NCBI GenBank assembly: GCA_013400975.1
Contig: WBMZ01002704.1
Span: 1-64,000, forward strand
DNA from: Atrichornis clamosus
Lineage: Eukaryota; Chordata; Aves; Passeriformes; Menuridae
Direction of reading: 5' to 3'
DNA: 64,000 nucleotides
The notes under the pieces were generated by a model. The model was given only the letters and a program-made list of their open reading frames with translations, was not told where the DNA came from and searched no databases. Both the position numbers and the translations under genes were made by a program. Below are positions 23,306 to 36,859 of the stretch, piece by piece. Each line of letters starts with the position of its first letter. Within the stretch, counting starts at the first letter, position 1.

Positions 23306-26300
23306 GCATACCTACAAGAGAGCTAGGCCTGGGGACTCAGTTTGAATACAGCTGCTGGCCAATGGGTGGAGGCAGCACGGCTGGAGAATGTGGATGCGGT
23401 TGGACAGGACAGAGCCTGCTGGTGTGTTCAGGGCCTGGAACCAGATGTGTTGTCATATATAGAGAGCTTCCAGAAGTTCCCAGTCACTCCAATGGCCTTG
23501 TTTGCAGGCTTGAAATCTGAAAAATAAATTATTTCTTCCCCGAGGACATTCTCAGACCCAAGCTTCACAAGAAATTCAGACACAGACAAGATGAACTTTG
23601 CCAGACGGAGAGGCACATAGGAATGGAGAAAAATGTTCAACACCACCTGAGTTAATTAGGAGCACAAACACTGTTTTCCAAGACCTTGGAAGGCACATTT
23701 CTTCTAAAAATGTTTTGATGTGAATATGTGACAAGTCATTAGCAACAGCTTTCAGAAGAAGGATTTCCTGGTAACTGGTAAAGCAAACACCTTTTTCCAT
23801 TCATCAAACTCTGAATTAAAATGTTGTGGGCTATCACCTATCTATTCCCTACTTGCTTGAAGGAATGACCCTCATGTGGGTACCCTAGAGAAGTCACCAA
23901 TCTGAGACAACACAAATCTGGTGGGCTTCAGGGTTATACAATTATGGTCGTGCTAAAAGTTCCACAATTGCAAAGATTTAATTGCTCAAACACAGTGTAG
24001 AACCCCTCTCTTTATGAATAAAGTTATTACAAATCTTAGGTCTCATTCTATTTTGATGAGACTGAATAGGAGCAACAGACTAGTCATATTATCTATGTCT
24101 ATATAGAAGTTATCTACTGGATAAGAAAATTACCTAAGTTATAATGTTCCTCACTGGTACTGCTTTAGTTAAGTTTGTGTCAGCAGTTCTGTGTGAAATC
24201 AGCTTTTCTACTTAAATATTGTTACTGTGTTAATCTTGGAATCAGATCTTATTTCTGAAGTATATTTGCTTCTCTTTTGAAAGTTAAAAATAATTCATTT
24301 ATCTTCTTCAAAACTTCAGTGTAAAACAAAAGTGATAGATACATACACACACACACACACACACAAACACATAAATTTTGAGAAAATGGTGAAAAACACG
24401 AAATTATAATTTGATAAAATTCAAATTGTGGATCAGGGCATGTCAGCAGACCTTAGGACCTGAAAGTCTACTTTCTTATTAATGGCTCAGATTCTATTTT
24501 GGAGTCTAAAGCTGCCTTTCTATTAGTAGGTGAAATCATGCTATTTTCCCCCTCTGCAACACGCCTTTCAAGGCTTTTCTACCGCATGAAACTGGGTGGC
24601 TTCATTTAAGCTCTCTGTTGAGAGTGATAAGTCCCAAACCCTGGCTAGGACTTGTTCAGATCAGGCTAGAATAATGCAAAATCCCATTATAATAAACTGA
24701 TACTATAAAGTATAACTTGACAGTGTCAGGGACATTATGTGATTTACTAGTGTAGGTAAAGCCTAAAGGGGAGGGAAGTCATCAATTTCCTTATAAACAA
24801 TAATTTTGTCTGGTGACATCAATATTTTGCATTTATCTACCCAAATATTGAAAATGCTGTTAACCTGCAGGCTACCTGAATGCTTTCCTTACTTTTTCTT
24901 CTCAGTTGGTAGTAATGCTTTCTCCAGTCCTTCATGGTAAAGTTTATCTCCATTTTTTTAATATCTTTGAGCAGCTGATATATGGAATTCTGATCTGACT
25001 GAGACTTTGGAAGAGTTACAGTATTTGATTGCAGTGCTTTATTTTCCATACCCATAATCCAAAAGACATTACAACCCAGTGTTTGGAGAGAGAAGGGAAG
25101 ACTTTCCCTCAGAGTTAGCTTTCTATCTCTATGCCAAAAAAGATGCAGCATCTTTCAAAATTATATTCTGTTTTGCAGCAAAATATATTTACATTAAGAA
25201 AATAATTTAAAACATTATGAAAGCACTTAAAGGTCTACTGGGAAGTTAAAGGGATAGAAACTGATTCCAGTTTTTAGTCCAATTCTGTTTACTATTTAAC
25301 AAACAGATAGATGTTTGTAAATATATAGATACAGAATTATCCAGATGCAATTACTAAGTGCTTACTGAAGTACAAAAGAATGCAAGGAGGTAAAGAAAAA
25401 AAGAGTTAGGTTAAGGAGACAGAAGTCTAAAATCTATGGGAGGTGAACCAGTTTAATTGGGAAGTGCGGTATTCTCCTTAAAACATTGCAGGATGAGGGA
25501 AATGGTGTAGTTGGTCCGTTCTTGGGTTGGATGGAGATCAAACTAGATCTTAAACATGTTTGTGTCCATTCAAAGTAAGTTTATGAACACCTATGACACA
25601 AAATTTCTTAAATAGTTTCTGTCCTTTCCAATGTTTATAACTTATACAATTACATACGAAAAGCTTTTCTTGACTGAAGAAAAGGAAAACTGTTCAGTGA
25701 GGCCTCAGGTGATGGTCTGATGGAATTAGAGAACTGTCTTCTAAATTTTTATTTGACCTTTCAAAAAATTGTCTGTTTTGGCTTTTTTATTATTACGTTT
25801 TTAAGAGGTGGTAAGAAAATGGAAAATACCTGTGGGTTAATAGATCATGACTGTCTCCAGGCTTGTACATCTCATTTAGCTTGGCTTTATTTCTGTGATA
25901 TTTCTTTGCAGACATTCTGTTGAATACTCAGCTAAGAGAAGCCTGCAGAGAAAATTGTTGAAGAAAATACTATTCAGACAGTTTACACAATGTGAGGATA
26001 TTCCTTAGGAGACTGACCATCTCCTGGACTGGAGCTCCAAGGGCACAATTCATGTTCCAAAATATAAGTGTCTAATATCATCCTAGATAGTTGATATGTG
26101 CCTGGCCTCCCGCTACTACTTCAGGATGGGACAGGTCTCCTCAGAGTCCTGAGTCTCAGTAGCCAGACTCGCTTGAGGTGCTGAACAGCCCGGGGCTTGT
26201 CAGGGGGCAGTTAAATGCCCTTGCACCACCAAATTGATGCCCTTGCATCACCTGACTGAAAACCCTTGGCAAGTGCAATTGCCTAAATGCAAATGCCTTG

Positions 26301-29300
26301 CTGTTAAGCACTATGGAGTTCTTTGCTTTGCCATCAGCTACCACTGGAAAAGGGCACACTCCCCCATAATCTATACAGATGAGCTGGACACCTGAGAGCC
26401 TCTCAGATAATACTGGATGTCTACCTTTAGGTAACTGAGCACTGTTATGGTGTCTGTGTCAGAAAATTGAATCACTCCCTAGGATCCATAACACTTTGCT
26501 AGATCCCCACTGGCCTTGAGGAGTGCTTGGACCCCTATCACACATATAGACACCTACGTTTGCTGTTTCTCAGGGCCAAAATGTGAGATACAGCACCTAC
26601 CTGAGACCATTTATAATAACAGAAGGTCTGCATCTCACAGAGGAGTGGAGGCAATCTTAGTGAGATATAAGGTGGAGTAACTTAAGAAACAAGTAGCTTT
26701 TCTAATTGGAAATTTGATTTTGTGAGATGCTGTTAGCAGTGCCATGCAGTCTGTAATAAAGCATTAGTAGAGTTTTTCAGCACTGCACAATTCCTAAAGC
26801 AAAAGATGTTGCATACAGCATGAGGTTAATCCTCTCTGGATCTCCATATAAAAAATAGTCAGTTTAATCACTGGATTGGAATCTGTGGTTGCCAAAGCTG
26901 ACCATTTAATATGGCCAAAAGCATATTTCCAGCTAGGCTTTCAGAGGAGCTAAATGTCTCCAGACAGGAAAAGGATGAATAAATTTTTCTGGGAGAAAAA
27001 AATGGTAAGAAAAATAGGAATACCTATACTTTAACAGAGTTGAAAATATTGTCCTCAAAAACCTCTTGCCTCTTGATATAACACCCAAAAAAGGCCAGCT
27101 TTAGCCATAACTTACTTTGCTTCAGTTGAAAAGTGAACTGTAATTAGAAGTGAAAAAAAAAAATGAGACATGAAGAAAAAAGAAATATTAAGCATATATA
27201 ATAGTGTCCCTGTACATATTAGTAATAAGGAAAAAAAGTAAAACAGTTACACTGAAGATATCAGTGACAGATCCACTGATGGTATGGCTGAGGATAGTTC
27301 AAAGAAGATGAAGTTTATGATGAGGATGGAAAATTATAGTTTATATAGTATATAAAAGAATGTTCTAGAAGCACATCTAAAGAGACACAAGACAATGGGT
27401 AGCAATGAAATATTAATAAGGATAATCAGTAAACATTGTTTCTCTACATTTGGAGAGGAGTAGATTTGCTTTCTTCAGACCGATGCAATTTTATCATATC
27501 ATATTCTTTCTAAAGGAAAAAAAAGTTCAATAAATATTTGTTAGTGAAAAATACTTTTAAATTTGGTTGTCATAACTGTTTGTACTTTAACATCTTAGGA
27601 AGCCATGTAAGAGTTCTTTGGTTCCTTTACAGCCCATTTTCATGAGCCTAGGAATACCAGAACACCTATGTGTTGTTACTGTTCATGGACTATGAGAGGT
27701 AGATGCTCTACCTCAAGGTTGAGGTACCTTGCCACCAGTCTTAGGGAAAGTAATATAAAAATCTCATACAGCATCCAGCTGGTAATGAACTAAGTGACAA
27801 CTAATGTCAGAACTGATACTAATAGGTAGCCAATGATATAATAGATCTTATCTTGCAAGCTCTACTTGCTCATGAGGTTATAAACTTTGTGGATAGCGTC
27901 TTCTGTAGTAGCAGTAGATTTGTCCAAGGTGCTTCATTTTGGAAATGACAGTGAGCAGCATTTTTAAAAGCTGCACATTAAGTGGCTCCCAAATTGTCCC
28001 ATTTTCATGGCAAAGACAATTTATCACTAAATAGATCTTTTCAGTGCAGGGTCACATCAACTAGTAGAAGGCCAAATGCTATATTTTGGTTATACAGCAG
28101 AACATAGATGATGTGACATCCCTTCTGACCTTAAACTGTAGTGATCTGAATGCAGACATTGTTAATGCTTAGATTAGGGGAAGGTGTTTAGCACTCAGTG
28201 GATTTCAAAGCAGATCTATGTTCATACAGCATTACCATATACAAAGAGTAGGCAGTGAACTAACCGAGTTTGCCAAGTCCAGCTCTTTCTATCCCTATAA
28301 ATTATCTGTACTGTTTACAATACAGAGATGCTGCTATAATTTTCACCTGTAACCACAACTTTCCCACAAGTTCAACAGCTCCTTGAGATCCTCCTGGATT
28401 CTGTACATCAGAAATCATTTGAATTTCATCTTGCTCCAGGGCCACCTGATTTTCTTTTATATATGGATCAGCAGATTTTAAATGCTATCACAAAACATAC
28501 AGGATATATTTAGAAATCTGCTTTAAAAACAGACTCTTGTCTTCATATTTAGCTCTGATCATAAAAAAGGCTTTAATCAAACTTTGATTCAACTCAAAGG
28601 AATTTTGCTGTTGACTATTTGAAGCAAATCTAAAACAGTCTGGAAAGCAACGGAGAGGAGGATAAGAGTACTAGAATATAGACACTGTCAAGTTTGAAGG
28701 AAAACAGTGAGCAGTTTTTCAGAAGGACAAAAACAAAGATTCATGCTCAACTAAAATATCTGTTGTGGTCTGCTAATAGGTTGTAACACTATTACCATTT
28801 TTGTAAATTTCCAAAGCTGGTATTTCCTTTTTAGGAGAAAGGAAAAGGAGGATTTGGATCACCGCAAATTTTGTAATGCTTATAGTATGTACTCTAACAC
28901 TTTCCATTAAACATGTAAGTCCAGTGTAGAGACTGAAAAAATAAAATTTCAATTAGGAGGAATGGAAGTTTTCAAATGAAAAAATAAACACCTACATCCT
29001 CCAGAATCTGGAACAGAATTGTTTTTAGTGGAACTCATTTGATGTGAGTCAGCTTTCAGTAATATTTTCAAAATGCTGCAGAACTTTATGAAAACATTTA
29101 ACTAATTGTTACTGGAGATTTGAGCCAATATCGTATTTTTGTTTATTCACTATATATAAGCTAAAAGGCTGTAAATTCACTGTTTAGAAAAATAGAAAAC
29201 ATCATGTGTAAACATTGTGCTACCTCTTTATAATTACGTGGCTTGCTGCATGGTGTCCATGGAACAGCCTTTTCCCTTAATGGAGTATTATTTGCCTCTG

Positions 29301-32300
29301 CTGCAGGTAGCCAAATAAAATGAACTAACCTTCATTTCATCTTGACAGTAAGATTTAGTTTAAATTTTGAGTGACCAGTGGAAAAACCTCACTACTCATT
29401 TTATGTGGCAGTGTGAAAAGTTTCACAGGGAATTTTTCTGAGGCTATATGCTCCTGCGACACAGATAGCCAACTCTTGATGCTGGGCACCCAAATCTCCT
29501 GGTTCTGTGTAACAGATGTGTGCACAGGTTTAAGATGAAAACGAAGCAGCAGTTGGTTTAGATAATATCTGTTAGGTTTTGATAACTTGAGTCTTTTGGG
29601 AAAAAGGGAATTAAAAGGAAATAGATTGGGAGGCAATTCTATTTATACGTAGAAGTTATACAGAAGACAGTTTTACAAGAGAGAAAAAGCAGAAAGGATA
29701 TCACTGATGAGTGAACAGACAAAATAGTGACAACTGTTGTAACTTGACAATATTTGAAGGCTAGATCTCACCCACTGCAAATTGATACACTTGCAGTGAG
29801 TTATGCTTTCAGATTCTTTCATTACAACCTATTAGACCTGGCCATCTCCTGTCACAAAAATACCAATTTTTTAAAAAGGAGCTTTGGATCACATAAAATA
29901 AATATTTATGCTCATGTATCACTAGCCAAAGAAAATTACATGAGAATAGGTTTTGATCACATTTCTCATCAAAGAAAAATGAATAAATAAGGAATAAGAA
30001 GAAAATTGATTTTGAAGAAAATAAACCGGAGTGCAGTAGTTGTAAAGGTAAAATATTAATATCTCCTAACATGATTAGGTGTGAAGCATATAACCAGATT
30101 TCAACTTAGATGACACAGGTGAATTCACATATTATTTTGTGTATTTCTTGGAAATTAGCTAGACTGTGTTCACATTCTGTTTCATGACTTCTGAGAGCTA
30201 TCAAAAGGACCCCAACCCAGGACACAAAATAGGGCCAGAAAAAAAGAAATCACCCAATCACACTCATACTCTTTGTAGCAGAAGAAGCAAAGCCTTCATT
30301 TACTGGGTTTTAGTGTCTACCTGCTCTCCCAAAGAGAGGCTTATGAGGTGAGAGCTTCGTGAGTCAGAACGGTTAGATTGGGAAAAGCATAAAAATTATG
30401 CCAAAGGGACAGTATTAAATAAGAGTGGAGAGATGGCAAAAATCTTACTAAAAAGGGGGGGAAATCTATTGGTTTATATCTTAACCTTAGAAGGTATGTG
30501 ATTCTTCATCTTGACTGTGCAATTTCCATAGCTAATTTAAAACAGTCATCAAGACAGGAACTATATGAATGAACAAGTCGCAGCTGAACTTTATGTGACC
30601 CAAGATTTTACCATATGTTAATTGCAAAATATCCTCAGTTTGCTTAATAAGATTTTTAAGTCATGGAGATATGCATGTTTTTATTTCTATTACTAGAATG
30701 AGGAAGGGGATGTATACTGGATGTGCAGAAAAATTAGTTCATAAATACAACAGCACCAAAAACATACTAAGCCTGAATCATCCTGTACTTGCAGCCAATG
30801 TCGAAGTCTAGTTGTACTGCAAATGTAAAACTACATCTATTACTGAAAGTTCAAAATATGTGTTAATTTATCACAGCATTCATCTTGTCCTTCAAAACAA
30901 ACCTATAATCAGGGAAAACACAATTAGCGCTTTTCCTGTGATTTTCAAAATTCTCTTTAAAAACATTATGCTCCATTACTCAGCTTGATATACTGTCTTC
31001 CACAGAGCAAACCTTGGTATTGCCTTAAAGGATATCTCTTTCTGTATTAAAAGTATTTTTTTATTCCAACTGATCTTATGCTGACTGCTCCTGCTTGTTT
31101 TCTCCATTTACAGTCAAGTCAAAGTTTAGGTTTTCCTTGGTCAACTAAAGATAACAAAGTAGTTTTCAGATAAATATGATTCTGTGCATGAGAAACTCCA
31201 TCTAGTCTCTGTGCACACGCAGAACAACAGCTTTGTCCATTTCTACATTTCTAGTCCTGATACCATGCACTTTTTCACTTAGATTGTCCCACTGCTTCAC
31301 ATTCACTTATTGGCACCATTCAAGTAGTAATGTAGTTATGATCTGTCACCACTGTGTTTCCCAATGTGTAAATGGTTCTCCCACACCAGGGAAACAGGTC
31401 TGATGTCAGAACATCAAAAGCATAACAATTTACTCCCAGTGGGCTGCACTGGTACTTGGCACTCTGTGTTGAGCAAATTTGTTTGCTAATTGGGGCATTG
31501 CAGAAGCACAGAGGTCTGTAATCATTTAGTGTCTTTCCTGTTCTGGATGATGAAGGGCATTGGCTTTTCCCTGCTTTCAGTAACCTTCACTGGTGTGGAG
31601 GCTGACAGGCATCAGCAGCAGATTTTGGGGGAAGCCCATGTCCAGGCTCCTCTTCAGGAAACTGCTAGGGTTCTTCAGCCCAGCCACATTCTGTACCATG
31701 GCTTTTAATAAAGATATCAGGATGATAATGAACAAAAAACCTTAACTTCTACCCCAACATTTACAGTCAAATGCTATTAAACACACAAGATACTTCAAAA
31801 TGGCTTGTGCATGCTCTCTATATGCACATTTGACATTTGTCCCTATCAAACTTTATTTTTAAAAAATGCCTCTCATATAAAGAGAACACATCCACCATTT
31901 AAAGATAAGGTAAGGTTCTTATGGAAGCATTAAAATCCACTTTAAACAGTTACTGTCTTAATGTATTATTTTTTGACTTTGCCTGGTGAAAGTAACTTCT
32001 CATCCAAGCCTTAAGATGCATTCTTGAACTACATCCATGAAATAAAAAACAGACAACATAAAGCTGAGTAGTTCCAGATTTTGAAAAGCAGGAGAAAGCT
32101 GTAAATGCAAAAATGAACAAATGTATGAAGTGCGTTTACAGTAACTGCTGAAAAACCTTTCCTGGGATGTGTTTTTATTAAACAAACATACATTCAACCA
32201 CCAAAGAAAATCTCCAGACCAAATCAATTCCAATGATTTGCAGCAGAGTCTTTGAGCTCAGTATGTAATCTCTGTACTCAGCATGTAATGTGGAAAAGGT

Positions 32301-32783
32301 TATGATTCAAAGATAATGCTGCATTTTTGAATCTGATCCTTAAGCTAAAGCTCTTATTAAGGATATTTTACTGTGGTCATAAGATAGTTAAAGAAAGAGG
32401 CAGAAAAATGAATGAGTCACTTGGCTGAAGAAGAACAGCAGCATTGAGGTCTGAGTGCTATGTGTTAGCTCATGTCTAGCTGTATAAAATAAGTTAGAAA
32501 ACAAAAGCCTGTTTGCAATTTGTTTTACAATGTAAAATGTTTTCTCTCTTTAATTAAAAAAAAAATTCCTTGCATAACTCAATGGATTATAAACTTTCTC
32601 AGGTTCATGAAATAGCATTCTCTCATCCCACAGGAATAACAGATGGGTTGTCCTTGTGCAAAATATGGTATCCACCTGCACTTCATTAGAGAGCTGCATT
32701 TTTGTACATGCCACACCACAAGATCACCATGATGACATAGCAGCTTCAGAGAACAGCGTGACTAGGGCTTTTTTCCCCCTCTT
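23306..32783. other. DCN-LUM intergenic DNA, part 3
   Basis: Mostly AT-rich with no supported gene. It contains an (AC)n microsatellite at 24345-24365 and a GC-richer block at about 26100-26620 with a short internal duplication (ATGCCCTTGCA at 26215 and 26237). It also has a perfect inverted repeat TACCTCAA/TTGAGGTA at 27709-27726 and a moderately GC-rich block at about 31260-31720 ending near an AATAAA. The 3' end of this interval is the LUM upstream region. Confidence 0.65.
24345..24365. repeat. (AC)n microsatellite
   Basis: About ten perfect AC units, flanked by imperfect ACATA and AACACATA. Probably length-polymorphic. Confidence 0.95.
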
Positions 32784-32903
32784 GTAACACAGAGGATCTG
32801 GCAGACTTTTACCTCCTGACACTGTTTAGAGCATATATTGGTCGATACAGTCTCTTATTGCATCTGCTCTGGGAATTAAGGAAAGCCGCTTCAAGGCAGT
32901 AAG
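32784..32903 (+). other. LUM: LUM non-coding exon 1 and core promoter region (5' end approximate)
   Basis: This stretch resembles the 5' leader of mammalian lumican mRNA as I remember it, in order: GATCTGGCAG (32795), TCCTGACA (about 32814), AGCATATATTGG (32830), GCATCTGCT (about 32860), GAATTAAGGAAAGC (about 32873) and AAGGCAGTAAG (32893-32903). It ends at a consensus donor, GTAAGC, at 32904. There is no ATG that makes a useful frame. The transcription start is uncertain. If CATATATT (32832-32839) serves as a TATA box, the start is near 32860; if it is transcribed, the start is near 32784. Confidence 0.75.
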
Positions 32904-35900
32904 GTAAGCGCTGCTGCATGTTTTAACTGTAATGTTCAGCTATTTAAATGTAGCTGCAGTGGGAACGTGAAAACATGACAGGATAAGTTTGCCAATTTGT
33001 AAATTGAGCACAAATCAACAGTTGCTTAGTCGATTCGTTTTCTCAGTTTCCTTAAAACAACTTCACATATTTTGTACACTAGCGTTGCAATTTTGTACAA
33101 TCTGCTTTGTTCTATTTCTGAACAACATTTGATATACAGTACAAAGAAATTTCTAAGAGTACTCACTGTTTACTTTTTCATTCATAATATTAGTAAGAGC
33201 TCCATAAACCCCATTTGTTAAATCATTTTGCTTCATTCTGCAAAAAGACAAGACATCCTGATATTTAAATAATTAATCACGCTACCAGTGAGAGGAAAAC
33301 TGTAGGTATTATACAATTTCTTGTTAATTTTAAAGCATATTTTAAATATATTATTGCAACTTTAAAAAATTATAATCTTTTGCAAACTGTTTAAGGTGTT
33401 ATGCTGCAGATTTAAGGCTGATTGATACATTTATTTTGTTTCACAATAACTGTATAATTAATGAACTATAGAAAATATCAAAAACAGTTTGAATAGTAAG
33501 TCTACTCTAATGTAGTAATCATTTTTCCAAAATCATGGATTTACCATTCAGTATGTTTTGGCAAGTTGCCTGAGCAACTTCACAAAACTTTTCACAGATA
33601 TTTTGCAACACAACTGCTTAGAACAGACACAGGCTATTAGTTAAAGCATGCTTATGTTGTAAGATAAACGTCTAAGAATGTATTCTGATTTTATCTTTTG
33701 GATTCATGTAGTTCAGTGCAACAAACAAGCACATGTGCCTGATCTATTAACCTTTTACACTTCTGACAGAGAAACATTCAGATACCTGAATGAGAAATGC
33801 ATGAATAAAACAAATTAAATACCCTACATATGTACTTTGCTATTTTATGTCACACACATGCCCATATGCTCTTGAACTATAGAATTGTCACCTACGTTCT
33901 GAAACATTGCTGGTAAATTATTTTAAAACACTTGTTATCTAACATTTTAATTACTTCCAAAGTTCTGCAGAGAAGTTAAATTTTTAAAGGGCTGTCAGAC
34001 TATGATATCAATAACGAAACTTAGCATTACACATATAATTTTAAATTAGAAGAACAATAGAATTTGAATTTAAATTGTTTATTCTATTTTACCTTTAATA
34101 TTATAAAATTGCATAAATATGTAAAAAATGTCACTGTAAGGCCAAAGAGTGTAGTCCAAGAAGTTTATTACACTTTCTTTCATACTTTGAATACAGAAGC
34201 ACTTGATTTCCTTTCTTTAATGTTTAGTTCCTAAATAGGACCAGATTTTGAGATTAATTGTGTTACTGCAGTCCTTGCTTTCAGACGAGCTGTACTTATT
34301 TATACCAGCAGGGGACTAAAAGTTGAGTTTGCATGTTCTTGTGCAGTAATGAAGAACAGACAAAGAAAACTACACTGACAACTAATATTTCAATGATTAC
34401 TCTCTCCTAGGGTTTGTGATTAGGCAAATGTGATGGGACCAACGCCATGGAAATGATATGCAATCATATTCCTTATTCAGGGACAGAGCTGAATATCTAG
34501 CAGGGGGACTTTGTGGGTTATTGAGTGGAGGTAACATAAGAACATTTTTTAAAAATTCTCTGTGCTATACTCTAGGCCCTGCCTAGAGGTACTTTAAGTG
34601 AGATTGTTACCTCCTAGATTGTAATGTGGCTTTTATCAAATCAGTAGAAGCAAGGACATTCAGAATTAGGGAAAACCTTGTAGCTATGGCCCTGCAGTCT
34701 AACACTGAGTACTCTGTATAAGACTAAACAACGTCGATAACAAGACTAACTTACTCTGCTGAAAGATTGCCCAGATCTGAGTTCAGTGTCTTGTGGTCTG
34801 TTTACAGGCTTCACATACTTTCTGAAATTACTTGAGAACAAAAAGGCTTTAAGGATTTTCTTAATCCTCTCATCCTCTGAACAGCAGTTGAGTACTGGGA
34901 GCCTTGTCTTTTACTGGCGAAAATCAAAGTAAGCTCACTGACTTTTTTGATTCTAGACCACATTTTCAGCAGAACATCTATCTAGCTAGTAAGAAATAAA
35001 AGCAAGATGCTAATCTTCAAAGATTAATTAGTACTTTCTGGAGTATCTGATGAAAAAGGTATGCCCTTAAAAAGTAAGGTGAGACCACTCATATCAAATC
35101 ACAAACATCTCCAAGGACACTGAATGTCCTTTACCTGTATGTGAACTGGAAGACTAACTATGTGAAGCCAGTGTTTTATTGTTCAATTGATTTAGAATGG
35201 GCATATAATGTAATCAACACATGTGTTGCACAGAGAATTTGCAAGAACATTTTCACTCTCTGAAATTCATTTCAGATCTGAAAGTTATTTCAGATCCACT
35301 GTAGTTCCATTGCACACATATGCAATACTGGTTGTTTAGCATGTCCAAGATAATATGCTTTATATTTCTGTTTGTTCTTTAGGTGACTATGACACTTAGT
35401 GGACCATGCTTTACTGAACATGATCCCTGAGAAAAAGATCTTTCAAGCTACACACATCTTAACAACGCAAAATGCAGCAGATCATTACCCTCAGTTTTAA
35501 CTTCCCTGTCTCTTTCAAACTTAAGTCAAATAGCCACATGTTTAGATATGAGTCAATTCAGCACATTAGGAATGCTTGATAGAATGCGAGTCGAAACTGC
35601 CTCTGAACATGGCCTTCAACAAAACTGAAAACTATTCTGTGCCAAGTATAAAAATCTTGTACTTTATCATCCTACTTGTGACTTAATGAGCGAATGCAGA
35701 AAGATATAAAGAAAGTTTTACTTAAAACAGCAGAATGGCCAGCAATTTTGCATTACAAAGCCAGATTATGCAAGACAGGGACAGCAAGTTTAGAGTAGTA
35801 ACAGTGTAATACTAACAAACCAATATTTTTTCTTAATTAATAGTTTTAAATAGGAAGCCTAATTAGTTTTTAATTATAATCTTTATGTAGTAAAATTTCA

Positions 35901-35962
35901 AATATTGCTGAAAGAGATAAAAAATTAAAGTTATAACTTGTTTCTTCTTTTTCACCATACAG
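32904..35962 (+). other. LUM: LUM intron 1, 3.06 kb
   Basis: AT-rich intron in the 5' UTR, from GTAAGC at 32904 to the acceptor CATACAG ending at 35962. No repeat or gene recognised. Confidence 0.75.
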
Positions 35963-36859
35963 GGACAAGACACATTAGAAAGATGACTTTAAGCTCCCTA
36001 CCTGTCTTTCTGTTATTGATTAGTGGCATTTTTTGCCTGTATGACTATGGTCCTGGAGATGATTATGGTTATGATCCTTTTGGGCCATCTGCAGCAGTCT
36101 GTGCCCCAGAATGCAATTGTCCTTTAAGCTACCCTACTGCCATGTATTGTGACAATCTTAAGCTGAAAACCATCCCAATTGTACCAAGTGGAATAAAATA
36201 CCTTTATCTTCGAAACAATATGATTGAGGGAATTGAAGAGAACACGTTTGACAATGTAACAGACCTACAGTGGCTGATCCTAGATCACAACCATTTGGAA
36301 AATTCAAAAATTAAGGGAAGAGCCTTCTCTAAACTAAAGCACCTGAAGAAACTTCACATTAACTACAACAATTTGACAGAAGCTGTCGGACCACTTCCCA
36401 AAACTCTAGATGACCTGCAATTAAGTCACAACAAGATCACAAAAGTCAATCCTGGTGCACTTGAAGGGCTGATGAATCTGACTGTCATTCACCTTCAGAA
36501 CAACCAGCTGAAAGCAGATTCTATTTCTGGGGCTTTTAAAGGCCTGAATTCACTTTTGTATCTTGACTTAAGCTTCAATCAACTTACAAAACTACCAACA
36601 GGACTGCCTCACTCCTTACTCATGCTGTATTTTGATAATAACCAGATTTCCAATGTTCCTGATGAGTACTTCCAAGGTTTTAAAGCCCTGCAATATTTAC
36701 GTTTATCCCACAATAAATTAACAGATTCTGGAGTACCAGGTAATGTCTTCAACATCACATCACTGGTTGAGTTGGATCTCTCCTTCAATCAGCTGAAGAG
36801 CATTCCAACTGTCAGTGAGAACCTTGAAAACTTCTACCTCCAAGTCAACAAAATTAACA
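35963..36859 (+). CDS. LUM: LUM exon 2 (20 nt of 5' UTR plus main coding exon)
   Basis: The acceptor CATACAG ends at 35962. Twenty bases of leader precede the ATG at 35983. The exon encodes residues 1-292 and the first base of codon 293; donor GTGAGT starts at 36860 (phase 1). Reading on past 36859 gives an intronic tail (SELNLYIF...) that is not part of the protein. Confidence 0.96.

Noticed and set aside
23086..23520. 144-codon + strand open frame
   Set aside because: Its first half is antisense to a minus-strand CR1 copy and its middle is the 12-bp tandem repeat. It has no protein family signature.
24345..24365. Regular repeat as a possible CRISPR-like array
   Set aside because: It is a simple AC microsatellite with no spacers, in a vertebrate genome.
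35938..35982. Earlier in-frame start for lumican
   Set aside because: The codon is TTG and lies upstream of the splice acceptor at 35961-35962, so it is intronic. The ATG at 35983 gives the expected signal peptide.
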